This document shows positions 50,787-60,150 of a DNA stretch of 64,000 bases, one piece after another. The position numbers were made by a program, and so were the translations under genes. Under the pieces are notes generated by a model. That model was not told the origin of the DNA. It searched no databases and worked only from the letters and a program-made list of their open reading frames with translations. Position 1 is the stretch's first letter, and each line of letters opens with the position of its first letter. Location: positions 62,001 to 126,000 of the forward strand of contig NZ_NADJ01000016.1 of NCBI RefSeq assembly GCF_002196705.1. Reading direction: 5' to 3'. The stretch comes from Desulfosporosinus sp. FKB. Lineage in GTDB: Bacteria; Bacillota; Desulfitobacteriia; Desulfitobacteriales; Desulfitobacteriaceae.

Positions 50787-50876
50787 ATGTCTCAATTACC
50801 GAAAATAATATCGGCCGCTGGTTTGTTGAGCGGAGATAAAGATAATAACACGAAAGCCCTTCTTACTGCTCTGTAA
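50787..50876 (+). CDS. possible 29-aa peptide after immA
   Basis: AAGGAGG (50769-50775), then ATG 50787 and 29 codons (L-P-K-I-I-S-A-A-G-L-L-S-G-D-K) ending inside the terminator hairpin. No family was recognised. It could be the remaining start of a longer gene cut by rearrangement. Apart from this, nothing was seen in 50.9-51.0 kb. Confidence 0.3.
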   Translation: MSQLPKIISAAGLLSGDKDNNTKALLTAL

Positions 50877-50887
50877 GAGGGGCTTTT
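50853..50887 (+). terminator. terminator of the immR-immA operon
   Basis: GCCCTTCTTAC, a short loop, GTAAGAGGGGC, then TTTT. Confidence 0.85.
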
Positions 50888-51036
50888 GGATGACTGATGC
50901 TTTTAGATTTTTCTGTGTAAAATATACCGAAATAAAGACTACTCGGTGCACATTATATTTCCATTTTGTAAAATGGACTTAAATTAATAAATAGCTGATT
51001 GTCGATTTCCGGTAATTTCTCTGCTGATTATCTCTA

Positions 51037-52375
51037 TTAACTCCTCTTGTCTTGGCTGCCTAATGTCAGTTGATATAACGACAGTATTTTAATTAAGCGA
51101 TTGTATCGCAAGTGATCCTGGCTCAACTGATACATCGGAACGATACGTTTAATCTTGACTGGAGCTGCTTCTCCATCCGTCAAACACCAGTACGGAACAA
51201 GATTCGGCAGATCTCCCTTTTCTGTTTGTGCGGCTTTTTCAAACATAGCATCCCATGTTTTTTCACTGCTGTATTTGTGTGCAATATTCTGGTGCACTGC
51301 AAGGCACTTGTACCGATTAATACATCCCTCACGCTGCTCCAGGTCTATAGGGTTTGACGGTAAGTTCCAGCACATGACCTTGCGGCAGTGGAATTGGAAA
51401 TCCAATCCTTCCTGTCCGATTGATGTAGTGGACAACACAAACGGACGGAATGGTGAATTAAATGCTTTGCGGATTTTCTCAGTTCTCTGCACATTTTCGT
51501 TGCTGATGCGAGCATTGAAATATCCAACAGCAAAGTGCGTGCCCAGACACGGCTTTTCTTTTTCTGCTCCTGTAAAGGATTCCAGCGTATCTACCTGCAG
51601 AGAGGCCGTATCCGAAAAAGCATCGATCATCGCATCTGCAAGAGCATCTCCCTGTTCGCCAAGTATATGAGCGTATTCATCCAGCATAGCCTGCAGATTA
51701 CCGCCACACAATATCGAAAGACATTTTCATAATAGGAATCGCCGCCCTTGCTGCCATACAGCAAGTCAAGAACAGCCGAGCTTTCGGCTTTATTAAATAA
51801 GCTGACAAATACTTTTTTAGAAAGCTCCCTGGGTATCACTTCGTTAGAATTAAAAAGCCTGTAGGCACAAATGGCAGGTGAACCAATTGCCATGTTGACT
51901 AATATGCCAACATTCCAGCTGGGATAGTCGAAGGTGTCGCTGATGGATTGCTGTCCAGTGCTTTTATGAGCTCTATCAGCGACTTTGCACCGGCAGCTCC
52001 GCTTTCGGAAAGCTTGTATTTGGCTTTAACGGCATTCAGCTTTGGCTGAAGCTTTTCGGCAAGCTCTCTCCTGATTTGCTTAATATCCTTGCCGATGTGC
52101 TCATCTGGATTATAAAGCCGTGCAAGAATGCCGGATACATGGCAAACAATATCTTCCGTCACGTTTTTAAGCCTTGTAGTACCAAAACGACGTTCTTCCC
52201 TAGTCGCAAAGTATACTCTGCCATGCTTCAGTTTTGCGTTATGAGAGTTTGCCGATTGTCAGCCTTCCGCTTCATAAGAAAGCATAACCGACACCATTCT
52301 CGGCACCATTTCCCATGAGGAAAATACGAGTACCTTTGAATAGTCTTTGTTTTTATCAAATATACTACTTCCTGT
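51037..52375 (-). pseudogene. decayed SNF2-like helicase, C-terminal half
   Basis: Broken frames together read as a helicase C-terminal domain: K-V-L-V-F-S-S-W-E-M-V-P-R-M-V near 52340, then three further segments, ending with L-S-T-T-S-I-G-Q-E-G-L-D-F, W-N-L-P-S-N-P-I-D-L-E-Q-R-E-G and H-R/N-R-Y-K. Frameshifts or stops occur near 52260, 52165, 51895 and 51710. The ATPase half is missing. Helicases of this type occur in defence systems such as DISARM, but the system cannot be named from this remnant. Confidence 0.75.
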
Positions 52376-52533
52376 AGGAATTATTGTAATTTATATTCTT
52401 ATTAATTTAGAAGTTAATTCAAAGAAGACTTTACAAACAAGGCCGTGTAGAAACTTAGTTTTCTCACGGCCCCGTCGACATAGCTTATTAGATTCCACAA
52501 AGAGGTAAGATTTGAGCTAATACTATTTATTTT

Positions 52534-52941
52534 CTAGTACAAATTATTTATTCTCTTTTTAAGGTCTAAGACCTTTTGTTCAATTATTTTAACGGTTTTT
52601 ACAAACTCCTCCTTATCTTTACCAGTTGGATCTTCAAGCCCCCAGTCTTCCCTGTATTTACATGGCAGAAAAGGACACTTTACGTTACATCCCATCGTAA
52701 TTACAACATCGACAGGGGGAATATCAGATAGTAATTTTGATTTTTGAGTATCGTTCATATCCACAGCATAGAGTTCCTTAATTACATTTACCGCATCCTG
52801 ATTAATTTGAGGTTTAGTTTCAGTACCTGCTGAATAAGCTTCAAAACTATCTGCAGCCAAAAGCTTCGAGAGAGCCTCAGCCATCTGGGAACGACATGAA
52901 TTATGCACACAAATAAAAGCGACTTTTATTTTTTCTGACAT
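52534..52941 (-). CDS. arsC: arsenate reductase, low-molecular-weight phosphatase type
   Basis: A 135-residue protein with the P-loop C11-V-H-N-S-C16-R-S and the redox cysteines C85, C89 and C94 (G-C-N-V-K-C-P-F-L-P-C). This is the thioredoxin-dependent ArsC of Gram-positive bacteria. It reduces arsenate to arsenite for export by the adjacent Acr3. It begins one base after the acr3 stop, so translation is coupled. Confidence 0.95.
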   Translation of the reverse strand: MSEKIKVAFICVHNSCRSQMAEALSKLLAADSFEAYSAGTETKPQINQDAVNVIKELYAVDMNDTQKSKLLSDIPPVDVVITMGCNVKCPFLPCKYREDWGLEDPTGKDKEEFVKTVKIIEQKVLDLKKRINNLY

Positions 52942-52942
52942 A

Positions 52943-54031
52943 TTAAGCTCCCTTTACATGACGTTTTGGCAAGCCATTCTCGTCAAAATATTTCCGTTTG
53001 AAAATTAAGGCAGCATTAACTAAAGCTATCATTACTGGGACTTCGATCAGGGGGCCTATCACGGCTGCAAATGCCTGGTCTGAACCAATCCCGAAAACTG
53101 CTACAGCAACCGCTATTGCAAGCTCAAAATTATTACTTGCCGCTGTGAAAGCTAATGTTACGGTCTGATCGTATTTAAACCCACCTTTGTAGGACATAAA
53201 AAAGCTTGAAAAGAACATAATTGCAAAGTATATAAGAAGGGGTATGGCGATTCTAACTACGTCACCAGGAAGCTCTACGATATACTGACCTTTTAAAACA
53301 AACATTACAATTATAGTATATAATAAAGCAATTAAAGCAAGGGGAGAAATTTTAGGAATGAATACTTTTTCATACCACTCCTTGCCTTTTACACCTAAAA
53401 GGCTAAACCTAGTCAAAAATCCGGCGGCAAAAGGAATTCCTAGGTAGATCAGTACGCTTTGAGCGACACTCCAAATTGTAACTTTTTCTAGTCCCTCAAC
53501 ATTCCATGATAAGCCTAAAAGTCCGGGAATCAACCTTACAAATAGGTATATGAAGAAAGAGTAAAAAAGTATCTGGAATATAGAGTTTAAAGCAACTAAG
53601 GCTGCACAGTATTCGTTATCACCTTTTGCAAGAGTATTCCAGACAATAACCATGGCTATGCAACGGGCAAGGCCGATAATGATTAGGCCTATCGCATATT
53701 TTGGCATATCAGGTAATAGTAAAACTGCAAGAACGAACATAAGAATTGGTCCAATTATCCAGTTCTGAATAAGGGAAAAAGTAAATACCTTTTTATTTCC
53801 TGCTACTTTCCCAATTTCCTCATATTTAACCTTTGCAAGTGGAGGATACATCATTACAATTAAACCAATTGCAATTGGCCATGAGATCGTACCCGTACTC
53901 ATTCCTTCTAGTGTTTTGCCAAGACTAGGGAAGATAAAACCACCAATGACCCCGATAGCCATTGCCAAGAAAATCCAAAGCGTTAAAAATCGGTCTAAAA
54001 AAGATAACCTGACAGTCTTTTCTCTGCTCAT
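52943..54031 (-). CDS. acr3: Acr3-type arsenite efflux transporter
   Basis: A 362-residue membrane protein with ten predicted helices and the Acr3 signatures near the start ([15 protein letters not shown]), [19 protein letters not shown], with the essential cysteine in A-R-C-I, and A-A-S-N-N-F-E-L-A. It exports arsenite driven by the proton gradient. AAGGAGGAG precedes the ATG. Order arsR-acr3-arsC. Confidence 0.95.
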   Translation of the reverse strand: MSREKTVRLSFLDRFLTLWIFLAMAIGVIGGFIFPSLGKTLEGMSTGTISWPIAIGLIVMMYPPLAKVKYEEIGKVAGNKKVFTFSLIQNWIIGPILMFVLAVLLLPDMPKYAIGLIIIGLARCIAMVIVWNTLAKGDNEYCAALVALNSIFQILFYSFFIYLFVRLIPGLLGLSWNVEGLEKVTIWSVAQSVLIYLGIPFAAGFLTRFSLLGVKGKEWYEKVFIPKISPLALIALLYTIIVMFVLKGQYIVELPGDVVRIAIPLLIYFAIMFFSSFFMSYKGGFKYDQTVTLAFTAASNNFELAIAVAVAVFGIGSDQAFAAVIGPLIEVPVMIALVNAALIFKRKYFDENGLPKRHVKGA

Positions 54032-54043
54032 AATAACTCCTCC

Positions 54044-54382
54044 TTAATCACATGCAATATTTTTCCTTTGAAGCCATTCATAAAGACTTTCCAAGTCATT
54101 GTTAAACAGTTCTTTACTTCTTAAGTTGTTAAATACCAAAGTGTCTAAAAACTTATTTTCATCATCTTGTATAATTGAATAATAGACCCATTGAGCATGT
54201 TTTCTGTCTGAAACTAGTCCAGCATTCTTTAAATAGGAAAGGTGTCTGGACACTTTGGTTTGAGTAACTTGCAGCGTTTCCATAAGATCACAGACACAAA
54301 GCTCCTTTTCATATAATAAGTTAATTATTCGAAGTCGGGTTTCGTCAGATAACGACTTTAAGGTATTGAGTAATTTTTGCAT
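54044..54382 (-). CDS. arsR: ArsR arsenic-responsive repressor
   Basis: A 112-residue winged-helix protein with the arsenic-binding E-L-C-V-C-D-L motif, and T-Q-T-K-V-S-R-H-L-S-Y-L as recognition helix. GGAGGTGATTGA precedes the ATG. It represses its own operon through the ATAT/CGC inverted repeat at 54405-54424. Confidence 0.93.
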   Translation of the reverse strand: MQKLLNTLKSLSDETRLRIINLLYEKELCVCDLMETLQVTQTKVSRHLSYLKNAGLVSDRKHAQWVYYSIIQDDENKFLDTLVFNNLRSKELFNNDLESLYEWLQRKNIACD

Positions 54383-54404
54383 TCAATCACCTCCACTAGA
54401 TCTT

Positions 54405-54424
54405 ATATTCGCTTATGCGGATAT
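54405..54424 (-). promoter_or_regulatory. ArsR operator
   Basis: The inverted repeat ATATTCGC, TTAT, GCGGATAT fits the ArsR operator pattern, 23 bases upstream of the arsR start codon. Confidence 0.7.
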
Positions 54425-54552
54425 ACAAATATTATAACTTATACTTTAGAAAAAAGAAACCGTTTAACCAAACTTTATTCATATGTTCAACTAAGAGAAA
54501 CTTCAAATAGTACCCAATGCTCCTTTAAATTCAGAACATTGGTCATCTAAAA

Positions 54553-54630
54553 AAACTCACAGATATTATCTGAGAGTTTCATCAAACGTAAAGAAGGGGC
54601 TGTCTCATTCAATGAAGAGGCAACCCCTTG
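54553..54630. terminator. two hairpins between the ars operon and the second arsR-like gene
   Basis: AAACTCACAGATA/TATCTGAGAGTTT (54553-54579, one mismatch) and AAGGGG-TG-CTC / GAG-CA-CCCCTT (54595-54630). The latter, read on the minus strand, is followed by CTTTACG and serves the gene at 54696-55025. These fill the 54.43-54.69 kb gap. Confidence 0.65.
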
Positions 54631-54695
54631 TTTATAAAATTACTCTTGATTAATAGTTCGAAAAACCCATATGACGTCTCTTCCCACTCTGCCCT

Positions 54696-55025
54696 CTAAC
54701 TGTCAGCAAGATGCCTCATCAAGGCTTCACCTTCTTGAAATTGGTGAGCAAGTATTTTCTGAACGTTCCCAAGTACAGTTAATACTTCGGGGTATTTGAT
54801 CCTGTACATGACTTTTAACCCCACTTTAGTCGATGAAATAATTTGTTGTTTACGCAAAATACTTAAGTGCTGTGATAAATTCGATTGTTCAATTCCTAAA
54901 TCCTCGATTAGCTCACAAACACAAATTTCTCCGTCTTTTGCCAATCGTTCAAGGATACGTATCCGGGTTGGATGCGCTAAAGCCTTAAAAAAATCGCTCT
55001 TTAAGGATACGATCTGTTCTTCCAC
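54696..55025 (-). CDS. ArsR/SmtB-family regulator, probably of the respiratory cluster
   Basis: About 109 residues, winged helix with A-H-P-T-R-I-R-I-L-E-R-L and a C-V-C pair in E-I-C-V-C-E-L-I-E-D-L-G, like metalloid sensors. It is only distantly similar to the ars repressor next door. The GTG at 55025 has AAGAGGGA upstream; the ATG at 55043 lacks a site. A 16-bp palindrome lies 50 bp upstream. It may sense arsenite, tellurite/selenium species or persulfide. Confidence 0.8.
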   Translation of the reverse strand: MEEQIVSLKSDFFKALAHPTRIRILERLAKDGEICVCELIEDLGIEQSNLSQHLSILRKQQIISSTKVGLKVMYRIKYPEVLTVLGNVQKILAHQFQEGEALMRHLADS

Positions 55026-55073
55026 ACAAATCCCTCTTATCATCTAGATAATTTAAGTCAGTAATAAATTCTT

Positions 55074-55089
55074 ATTATAATATTATAAT
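55074..55089 (-). promoter_or_regulatory. palindromic operator of the second ArsR-like regulator
   Basis: ATTATAATATTATAAT is a perfect 16-bp palindrome in the promoter of the gene at 54696-55025. Confidence 0.55.
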
Positions 55090-55202
55090 ATATCTTCATT
55101 AATTTCAAAGGTTTTTCTTATAATTTGCTAATTTTCTTTTCCAGAGGGGATTAAGGAATTAACAGAAGAGCTAGTCCCCAGCATCCTGACGGATAGTAGT
55201 AT

Positions 55203-55601
55203 TTAATGTATAAAGATGTAAAGCACAGTTAATAATACCCAGACCCCTGTAAACAGGACAAAAATTACTCTAGCCCAAACTCTTGTTATCCGACTCGACA
55301 ACCAAGGGTAACCCAACAGTAAAATGAAAGAAATAATAGGAAACAGCCAGCCGCTGACCCAAGCTGGCCAATGATAAAGAAGGAACTGGATTGCTCCGAA
55401 TACCCAAGGGGCTTTTGCCTGAATAATGGAAACATCATCAGGAGAACTCCCCAAGGATATATCCATGAAAGAGGCAAAAATCAGTAAACCTGTCAGATAC
55501 AAGAACAAGCAAATAGATTCCCGCGCCCGCAATTCCAAGATTGAAACCTGACCACGCTCATCCTCAAATTTTATTAAACTATTGATTTTCTTTTCTGCCA
55601 T
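55203..55601 (-). CDS. b-type cytochrome complex membrane subunit (subunit IV/ExtQ-like)
   Basis: A 132-residue membrane protein with three helices: S-I-C-L-F-L-Y-L-T-G-L-L-I, W-V-F-G-A-I-Q-F-L-L-Y-H-W-P-A-W and the C-terminal pair near L-F-P-I-I-S-F-I-L. The first has an E-L-R-A-R-E start and the second P-W-V-F-G-A-Q-like motif of the cytochrome b C-terminal half. It lies 52 bp downstream of the cytochrome b gene and completes the split b-type subunit. The comparison with ExtQ is by gene position only. Confidence 0.7.
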   Translation of the reverse strand: MAEKKINSLIKFEDERGQVSILELRARESICLFLYLTGLLIFASFMDISLGSSPDDVSIIQAKAPWVFGAIQFLLYHWPAWVSGWLFPIISFILLLGYPWLSSRITRVWARVIFVLFTGVWVLLTVLYIFIH

Positions 55602-55653
55602 TTAGAAATGTCTCCTAAATAAATCCTTTTATACAGGGGTTTAAAATTTGATT

Positions 55654-56295
55654 TTAGAGGGATCTAATTCCGCCATTACGCCGGATCCGCCAGAAATGAT
55701 ACATTTGAAGAACGCTTATTACCCAGGCCAAAACATGCGAGTGCCAAATATATAGGTGGAGAGTACTACTATTTAAAGGGCTCGGATTACCGAAAAAAAT
55801 AAAAGCCAGAGCTTTTCCACCCGGGATGACTTGAAGCAAGGATACCCCTACACTTGCAGCTGCCCCGCCCTCTTGATCCCCTCGAAGCAAGTAGCCTGAA
55901 TAATCCATAATTAATGTAAGTCCTAGTAATAGGACGCCAATAACCCAATTTAATTCACGGGGTGGTCTATAGGCATGGGAAACCACTACCCTTACCATAT
56001 GTAAAAATATTGATATAACCATAAACTGCCCTGCCCAGAAATGTAACGATCGGATCAAGGCTCCGTATGGAAGTACAGAATTAATTTCTACCAATGAAGA
56101 ATATGCTTTTTCACCTGGTTGATAGTTAAATAATAACAACATCCCTGTCCCGACTAGAATTAAAAAAGATAAAAAGGAAAGACCTCCCAAACAAAAAGTT
56201 GCCTTGAATCTAAGGGACTTGCCGGAGATCCGTTGTGGGCGAATATGTTGCCATAGAGAAGTCTGTTGTCGTCTATGCACGAATTTATTCTCCAT
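55654..56295 (-). CDS. cytochrome b6-type subunit
   Basis: A 213-residue protein with four helices. The haem ligands are likely H85 and H99 (helix B) and H187 and H200 (helix D). Cys35 in F-C-L-G-G lies where cytochrome b6 and Bacillus QcrB attach a third haem covalently. The domain is the N-terminal half of a bc complex, with the remaining half encoded separately downstream. It accepts electrons from menaquinol. Upstream neighbour is a Rieske protein. Confidence 0.88.
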   Translation of the reverse strand: MENKFVHRRQQTSLWQHIRPQRISGKSLRFKATFCLGGLSFLSFLILVGTGMLLLFNYQPGEKAYSSLVEINSVLPYGALIRSLHFWAGQFMVISIFLHMVRVVVSHAYRPPRELNWVIGVLLLGLTLIMDYSGYLLRGDQEGGAAASVGVSLLQVIPGGKALAFIFFGNPSPLNSSTLHLYIWHSHVLAWVISVLQMYHFWRIRRNGGIRSL

Positions 56296-56374
56296 AATTA
56301 GATATTCTTAGAGATTTATTTGTTTATGAAAATCAGTCAGCTATTTCTTCAATTCAAATCAAAGTAAGAAGATT

Positions 56375-56800
56375 TTACACTGGTGGTTTTAACAAAAAGT
56401 AACCTTTTTGTTCTTCAACCTTAGCCATAGGCAAGGGAAATTTGGCCGGACCGGAAATCGGCTTGCCTTCAAACGAATACTTACTGCCATGACAAGGGCA
56501 AACCCAAAGATCTTTGCCGGGGTCGAAACGGACTTCACAGCCTAAATGAGTACAGGTTGCCCAGATAGCCTCCGGCCTTTCTTCCCCCTGTCGGAGCCAA
56601 AAGCGGGTATCGGCGACTCTTTGCCATTTGTTAGTTAATTTGATCTCATCTTTAGAAAATCGTTCCACTTCGGTGCGTTTATCACCAAAAGCCAAGTATT
56701 TCCCAATAGGAAATACTGTAGAGAGTCCTACTAAAACCAGGACACCTCTACCCAATATTATAAACTTTCGTCTGGAAAATAAATGCTCCTGCGATGACAT
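56375..56800 (-). CDS. Rieske [2Fe-2S] protein
   Basis: A 141-residue protein with a twin-arginine-like R-R-K-F and a membrane anchor at residues 12-36, then a Rieske domain. Cluster ligands are C83/H85 (C-T-H-L-G-C) and C101/H104 (C-P-C-H-G-S), with C88 and C103 forming the disulfide. It carries electrons from quinol to a periplasmic c-type cytochrome. It is followed by cytochrome b and the third subunit, giving a compact menaquinol:cytochrome c complex. Confidence 0.92.
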   Translation of the reverse strand: MSSQEHLFSRRKFIILGRGVLVLVGLSTVFPIGKYLAFGDKRTEVERFSKDEIKLTNKWQRVADTRFWLRQGEERPEAIWATCTHLGCEVRFDPGKDLWVCPCHGSKYSFEGKPISGPAKFPLPMAKVEEQKGYFLLKPPV

Positions 56801-56886
56801 TTTTAATCCGTCCTTATAAACTCAAACTTTTCTGATGCCTTAACCTTTACGTGCAATATCTCTTTGATCCAGATAAGTTAGTAACG

Positions 56887-57546
56887 TCAGTCATTAATCA
56901 ACCCATTTTCCATAGCATATCGAACAAGTTCCGCCCGCTTGTGCAAGTCGAGTTTCTCCATAATACGCGTTTTATAGGTTTCAACAGTTTTTACGCTAAT
57001 ATGAAGAAGGCCTGCAATATCTTGGTTCGTATGCCCTAAGGCCAAATACTTTAGCACTTCTCGTTCTCTCTCGCTCAATCCTTTTTCTTTCTTTTCTTTG
57101 CGTTCACGTGTCTGAGGTGCAACAATCTGATAAAGCAGGGACCCAGCCATAGGTGGATAAATATAGAGTTCTCCACGCGAAACCGTCCGGATAGCTGATA
57201 GCAGTTCCACATCTGCCGCCTTTTTTAAGACATATCCTTTGCCCCCGGCCCGAATAACAGCCTTCATGTACTCCTCATCATCATGCATGGTTAAAACCAG
57301 AATTTTAGTCAGCGGGTGTTTTTCCAAGATACGTCCAATACAATCTAAACCACTGATCTTTGGCAACGTAAGGTCGAGTAACACTAAATCAGGCAAGGTC
57401 TTCTCAACCATCCGAATAACTTCTTCACCATCAGCTGCCTCACCAACAACTTCAAAATCCTCTTCAAGGTTCAGCAACACTCGCAACCCTGCCCTCAGCA
57501 CAGCATGATCATCACCGAGTAAAATCCTCAGTTTCTTTTCAGACAT
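56887..57546 (-). CDS. NarL/LuxR-family response regulator
   Basis: A 219-residue protein with receiver domain (D-D at 12-13, phosphoacceptor D58 in L-L-D-L-T) and LuxR helix-turn-helix (L-S-E-R-E-R-E-V-L-K-Y-L-A-L-G-H-T-N-Q-D). AAGGAGTTTC precedes the ATG. It overlaps the kinase gene by 8 bases, so they are a coupled pair. It probably activates the respiratory genes around it when the substrate is sensed. Confidence 0.93.
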   Translation of the reverse strand: MSEKKLRILLGDDHAVLRAGLRVLLNLEEDFEVVGEAADGEEVIRMVEKTLPDLVLLDLTLPKISGLDCIGRILEKHPLTKILVLTMHDDEEYMKAVIRAGGKGYVLKKAADVELLSAIRTVSRGELYIYPPMAGSLLYQIVAPQTRERKEKKEKGLSEREREVLKYLALGHTNQDIAGLLHISVKTVETYKTRIMEKLDLHKRAELVRYAMENGLIND

Positions 57547-59056
57547 GAAACTCCTTCTTTCCCTGCGCTTGATTCATGTTCACAGGAATCTTAATGAAAA
57601 CGGTTGTTCCTATTCCTAATTGGGATTCTATGTTAAAAGTTCCCCCCAGTAACGCAGCTCGCTCTTGCATCCCAAAAAGTCCAAGTCCCCGTCCGGGTTG
57701 GACAACGACTTGATCAGGATCAAATCCCCTGCCATTGTCTTCGACAATAGCCAAAACCCAGTCGTCCCTCCAGTCCAGCAAGACAGACACCATACTGGCT
57801 TCGGCATATTTCGCAACATTAGTTAAAGCCTCCTGGACAATTCGATAAAGCGCAACCTCAATAGCTGCAGAAACGCGGTATTCACGAAACCCGTTGACAT
57901 TAAAATCTATTTCTATGCCGAATTTTGACTCATACTCCCGGATGTAACGTTCCAGAGCCGGAACCAATCCCATATCATCAAGCACACTAGGTCGAAGCTC
58001 CCGTGCAAGATGATGAACTTCTTCTAAGGTCTGCGAAACAACCCGACGCATTTCTTGCAAGCGATCCCCTACGGCACAAAAGGAAGTTTCAGTCTCTAAA
58101 ACCTTTATTCCCACCATGAGGGAAGTTAATGCCTGGCTTGTTTCGTCATGAAGCTCTCTTGAGATGCGTTTTCGTTCCTCTTCTTGAGCCGTCATTACTT
58201 TTTCTAAGAGCTGAAGACGCATCTCTTCCTTCTCCCTTAGAGCATCCATTAAATTTTCTCTTTCACGGTAGTTTTGACTTAGAGATAGTGTCATCTTGTT
58301 AAATGCTTCTGTAAGGACTCCGATTTCATCCTGAGAATGAACGATTCCCTGTACGTCAAGTTCTCCTTTTGTCACCCTTTGAGTTAAAGCCACCAACTCA
58401 CGGATCGGTTGAGTTAACACACGGGTCAGCAATACCGCAGCAATTATACCCAGGGCCGACACAAAAAGTGCAATAAGCAAGAGATTCCATGTCATCTGGA
58501 GCACTGCCTTTTGCAGACCTTTTTCATCCATTCCTACCCGATCTACACCCAGTTTGCCATTCAAGATAGGAATGGCAACATCTCGAACAATCCCCACTTC
58601 GGTACGGAAAGCCGTTAAGTGATAATCAGCCGTTCCCGAGACGGTATTTGCTTTGAGCAATTCTTTAGGGAAAGCCTCGCCAAATGTGTGCGCCAGAACA
58701 TTTCCTTGGGGATCGACGACGAACAGGTAGAGGACATCCTCATTATTTTTTAAGGTGTTTTGCAACAACTCATAAACAGCATAGTCGTTATTAATCAAAA
58801 GTTCATTAGTAGCCCTTGCCGCGACATCACTCCCGATCGAAACGGCCCGCTTGTCGAGTTGGTCTCGCAAATTGTTCGTTAGAATATTTCCCATCTGCCA
58901 AACAATCATACTACTCAATAGCAACACTACTCCAACAACCAAGCCAAGTATCTTTTTCTGGACACGAACACGTTTAAGTATATCCAGCGCGTACTTAACG
59001 AGGATATACTTCTGTAATCTTTCGCTAGTTTTTTTAACCCAGGATATTAAACCCAT
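57539..59056 (-). CDS. sensor histidine kinase, NarX-like (HisKA_3)
   Basis: A 505-residue kinase: two transmembrane helices (about residues 38-58 and 190-212) enclosing a 130-residue extracytoplasmic sensor, HAMP, coiled linker, then HisKA_3 with I-S-R-E-L-H-D-E-T-S-Q and HATPase motifs (N-V-A-K-Y-A, then D-N-G-R-G-F-D, then G-L-G-L-F-G-M). The ATG at 59056 has GGGAGGTCTT upstream. The upstream gene encodes a PhnD-like lipoprotein that may be its periplasmic ligand-binding partner. Confidence 0.93.
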   Translation of the reverse strand: MGLISWVKKTSERLQKYILVKYALDILKRVRVQKKILGLVVGVVLLLSSMIVWQMGNILTNNLRDQLDKRAVSIGSDVAARATNELLINNDYAVYELLQNTLKNNEDVLYLFVVDPQGNVLAHTFGEAFPKELLKANTVSGTADYHLTAFRTEVGIVRDVAIPILNGKLGVDRVGMDEKGLQKAVLQMTWNLLLIALFVSALGIIAAVLLTRVLTQPIRELVALTQRVTKGELDVQGIVHSQDEIGVLTEAFNKMTLSLSQNYRERENLMDALREKEEMRLQLLEKVMTAQEEERKRISRELHDETSQALTSLMVGIKVLETETSFCAVGDRLQEMRRVVSQTLEEVHHLARELRPSVLDDMGLVPALERYIREYESKFGIEIDFNVNGFREYRVSAAIEVALYRIVQEALTNVAKYAEASMVSVLLDWRDDWVLAIVEDNGRGFDPDQVVVQPGRGLGLFGMQERAALLGGTFNIESQLGIGTTVFIKIPVNMNQAQGKKEFHV

Positions 59057-59105
59057 AAGACCTCCCATCATCACTTCCGCTGTTCAACCCAATTATTTCA
59101 GAAAC

Positions 59106-60062
59106 TCATTTCTTTTGATCGATCGCGGAATTTGCGTTCACCATCGACTGAATAGGTCCATAAGCAGCTTCATTGGGCATAACAAAACGATCATATAATA
59201 GCGCTTTTAAGGCCATTTTACCTACAGAATCATTATCCATTTGCAACAATGCTTCCAGCAAAGCTGCCTTAAGATGAGAGTCTATATTCTTATTTACCAC
59301 GACCGGGGGGCTCCCGACCTCAGGAGATTCGGCAATAATCCGGATTTTCTTTGCTAAGGAAGGATCCTTGGCTACAGAATATTGATACACCAAAGAATCC
59401 ACCCCAGCCGCAGAAACCACATTATCCAGGACAGCTTTGATCGAATTATCATGACTATACGTATAAACTACTCGTTTAAAGAAATCGGTTGGTCGACTGT
59501 TTAATTGTGTAACCATATAGGAGGGGGCAATGGTCCCGGAAAAAGAGATAGGATCTGTGAAGCCAAACACTTGCCCCTTAAGATCTTGAAAAGTTTGAAA
59601 TCGACTGTTCGAATTCACGATAATATAAGACTGGTATGTCGATTTCCCATTCACTTCGGGAACGGCCAACAACATGAGATTCTCTTGTTTTCCCGAAACA
59701 TAGGCACCTGAACAAATAAAGGCTACATCCACGCCATTATCCCGAACAAGATCATTAATTTCCTTATAACTCTGGCGTTGGATTAATTCCACCGGTCTGC
59801 CAATTTTTTTCTGGAGATAATCGGCCAAGGACTGATAGTTTTCCAGTGTTTCACGAGGAGATAAAACCGAAGAAATCCCAACCCTTAAGGAATCCTGATT
59901 TTCTAAGGGCTGTGGATTAGTGAGTGAAGGATCTTTTGATTCTATGCTAACCATAGGCAAGCGGTCAGTTCCTTGACAACCTGCGAGCATAAACACCGCT
60001 AATATGAGAATTATTGCCAAACTAACATGACGGCCCACCTTTTTTCCTATCTGAAAACTCAT
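59106..60062 (-). CDS. PhnD/TauA-like periplasmic binding lipoprotein, probable sensor partner
   Basis: A 318-residue lipoprotein with signal peptide and lipobox L-A-G-C29. The mature part has the phosphate/phosphonate-binding fold pattern (G-I-S-S-V-L-S-P-R-E-T-L, then Y-Q-S-L-A-D-Y-L, then V-D-V-A-F-I-C-S-G-A-Y, then L-K-G-Q-V-F-G-F-T-D-P). No ABC permease or ATPase follows; instead a histidine kinase begins 50 bp downstream. In such gene sets the protein senses an oxyanion for the kinase. The ligand is unknown and could be thiosulfate, tetrathionate, selenite or arsenate. Confidence 0.85.
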   Translation of the reverse strand: MSFQIGKKVGRHVSLAIILILAVFMLAGCQGTDRLPMVSIESKDPSLTNPQPLENQDSLRVGISSVLSPRETLENYQSLADYLQKKIGRPVELIQRQSYKEINDLVRDNGVDVAFICSGAYVSGKQENLMLLAVPEVNGKSTYQSYIIVNSNSRFQTFQDLKGQVFGFTDPISFSGTIAPSYMVTQLNSRPTDFFKRVVYTYSHDNSIKAVLDNVVSAAGVDSLVYQYSVAKDPSLAKKIRIIAESPEVGSPPVVVNKNIDSHLKAALLEALLQMDNDSVGKMALKALLYDRFVMPNEAAYGPIQSMVNANSAIDQKK

Positions 60063-60150
60063 GATAGTACCTCCAAATGCATTACACCTATACTAACCTG
60101 TTTTATATACCATAATTCGTTTTTCACCCTAGATATCCTGCACACTTAGG

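Noticed and set aside
42192-50887. A complete conjugative element
   Set aside because: No relaxase, coupling protein or type IV secretion gene was seen; only recombination and control genes are present.
51155-51670. Plus-strand 171-codon frame opposite the helicase relic
   Set aside because: It is antisense to the helicase motifs, which read clearly on the minus strand.
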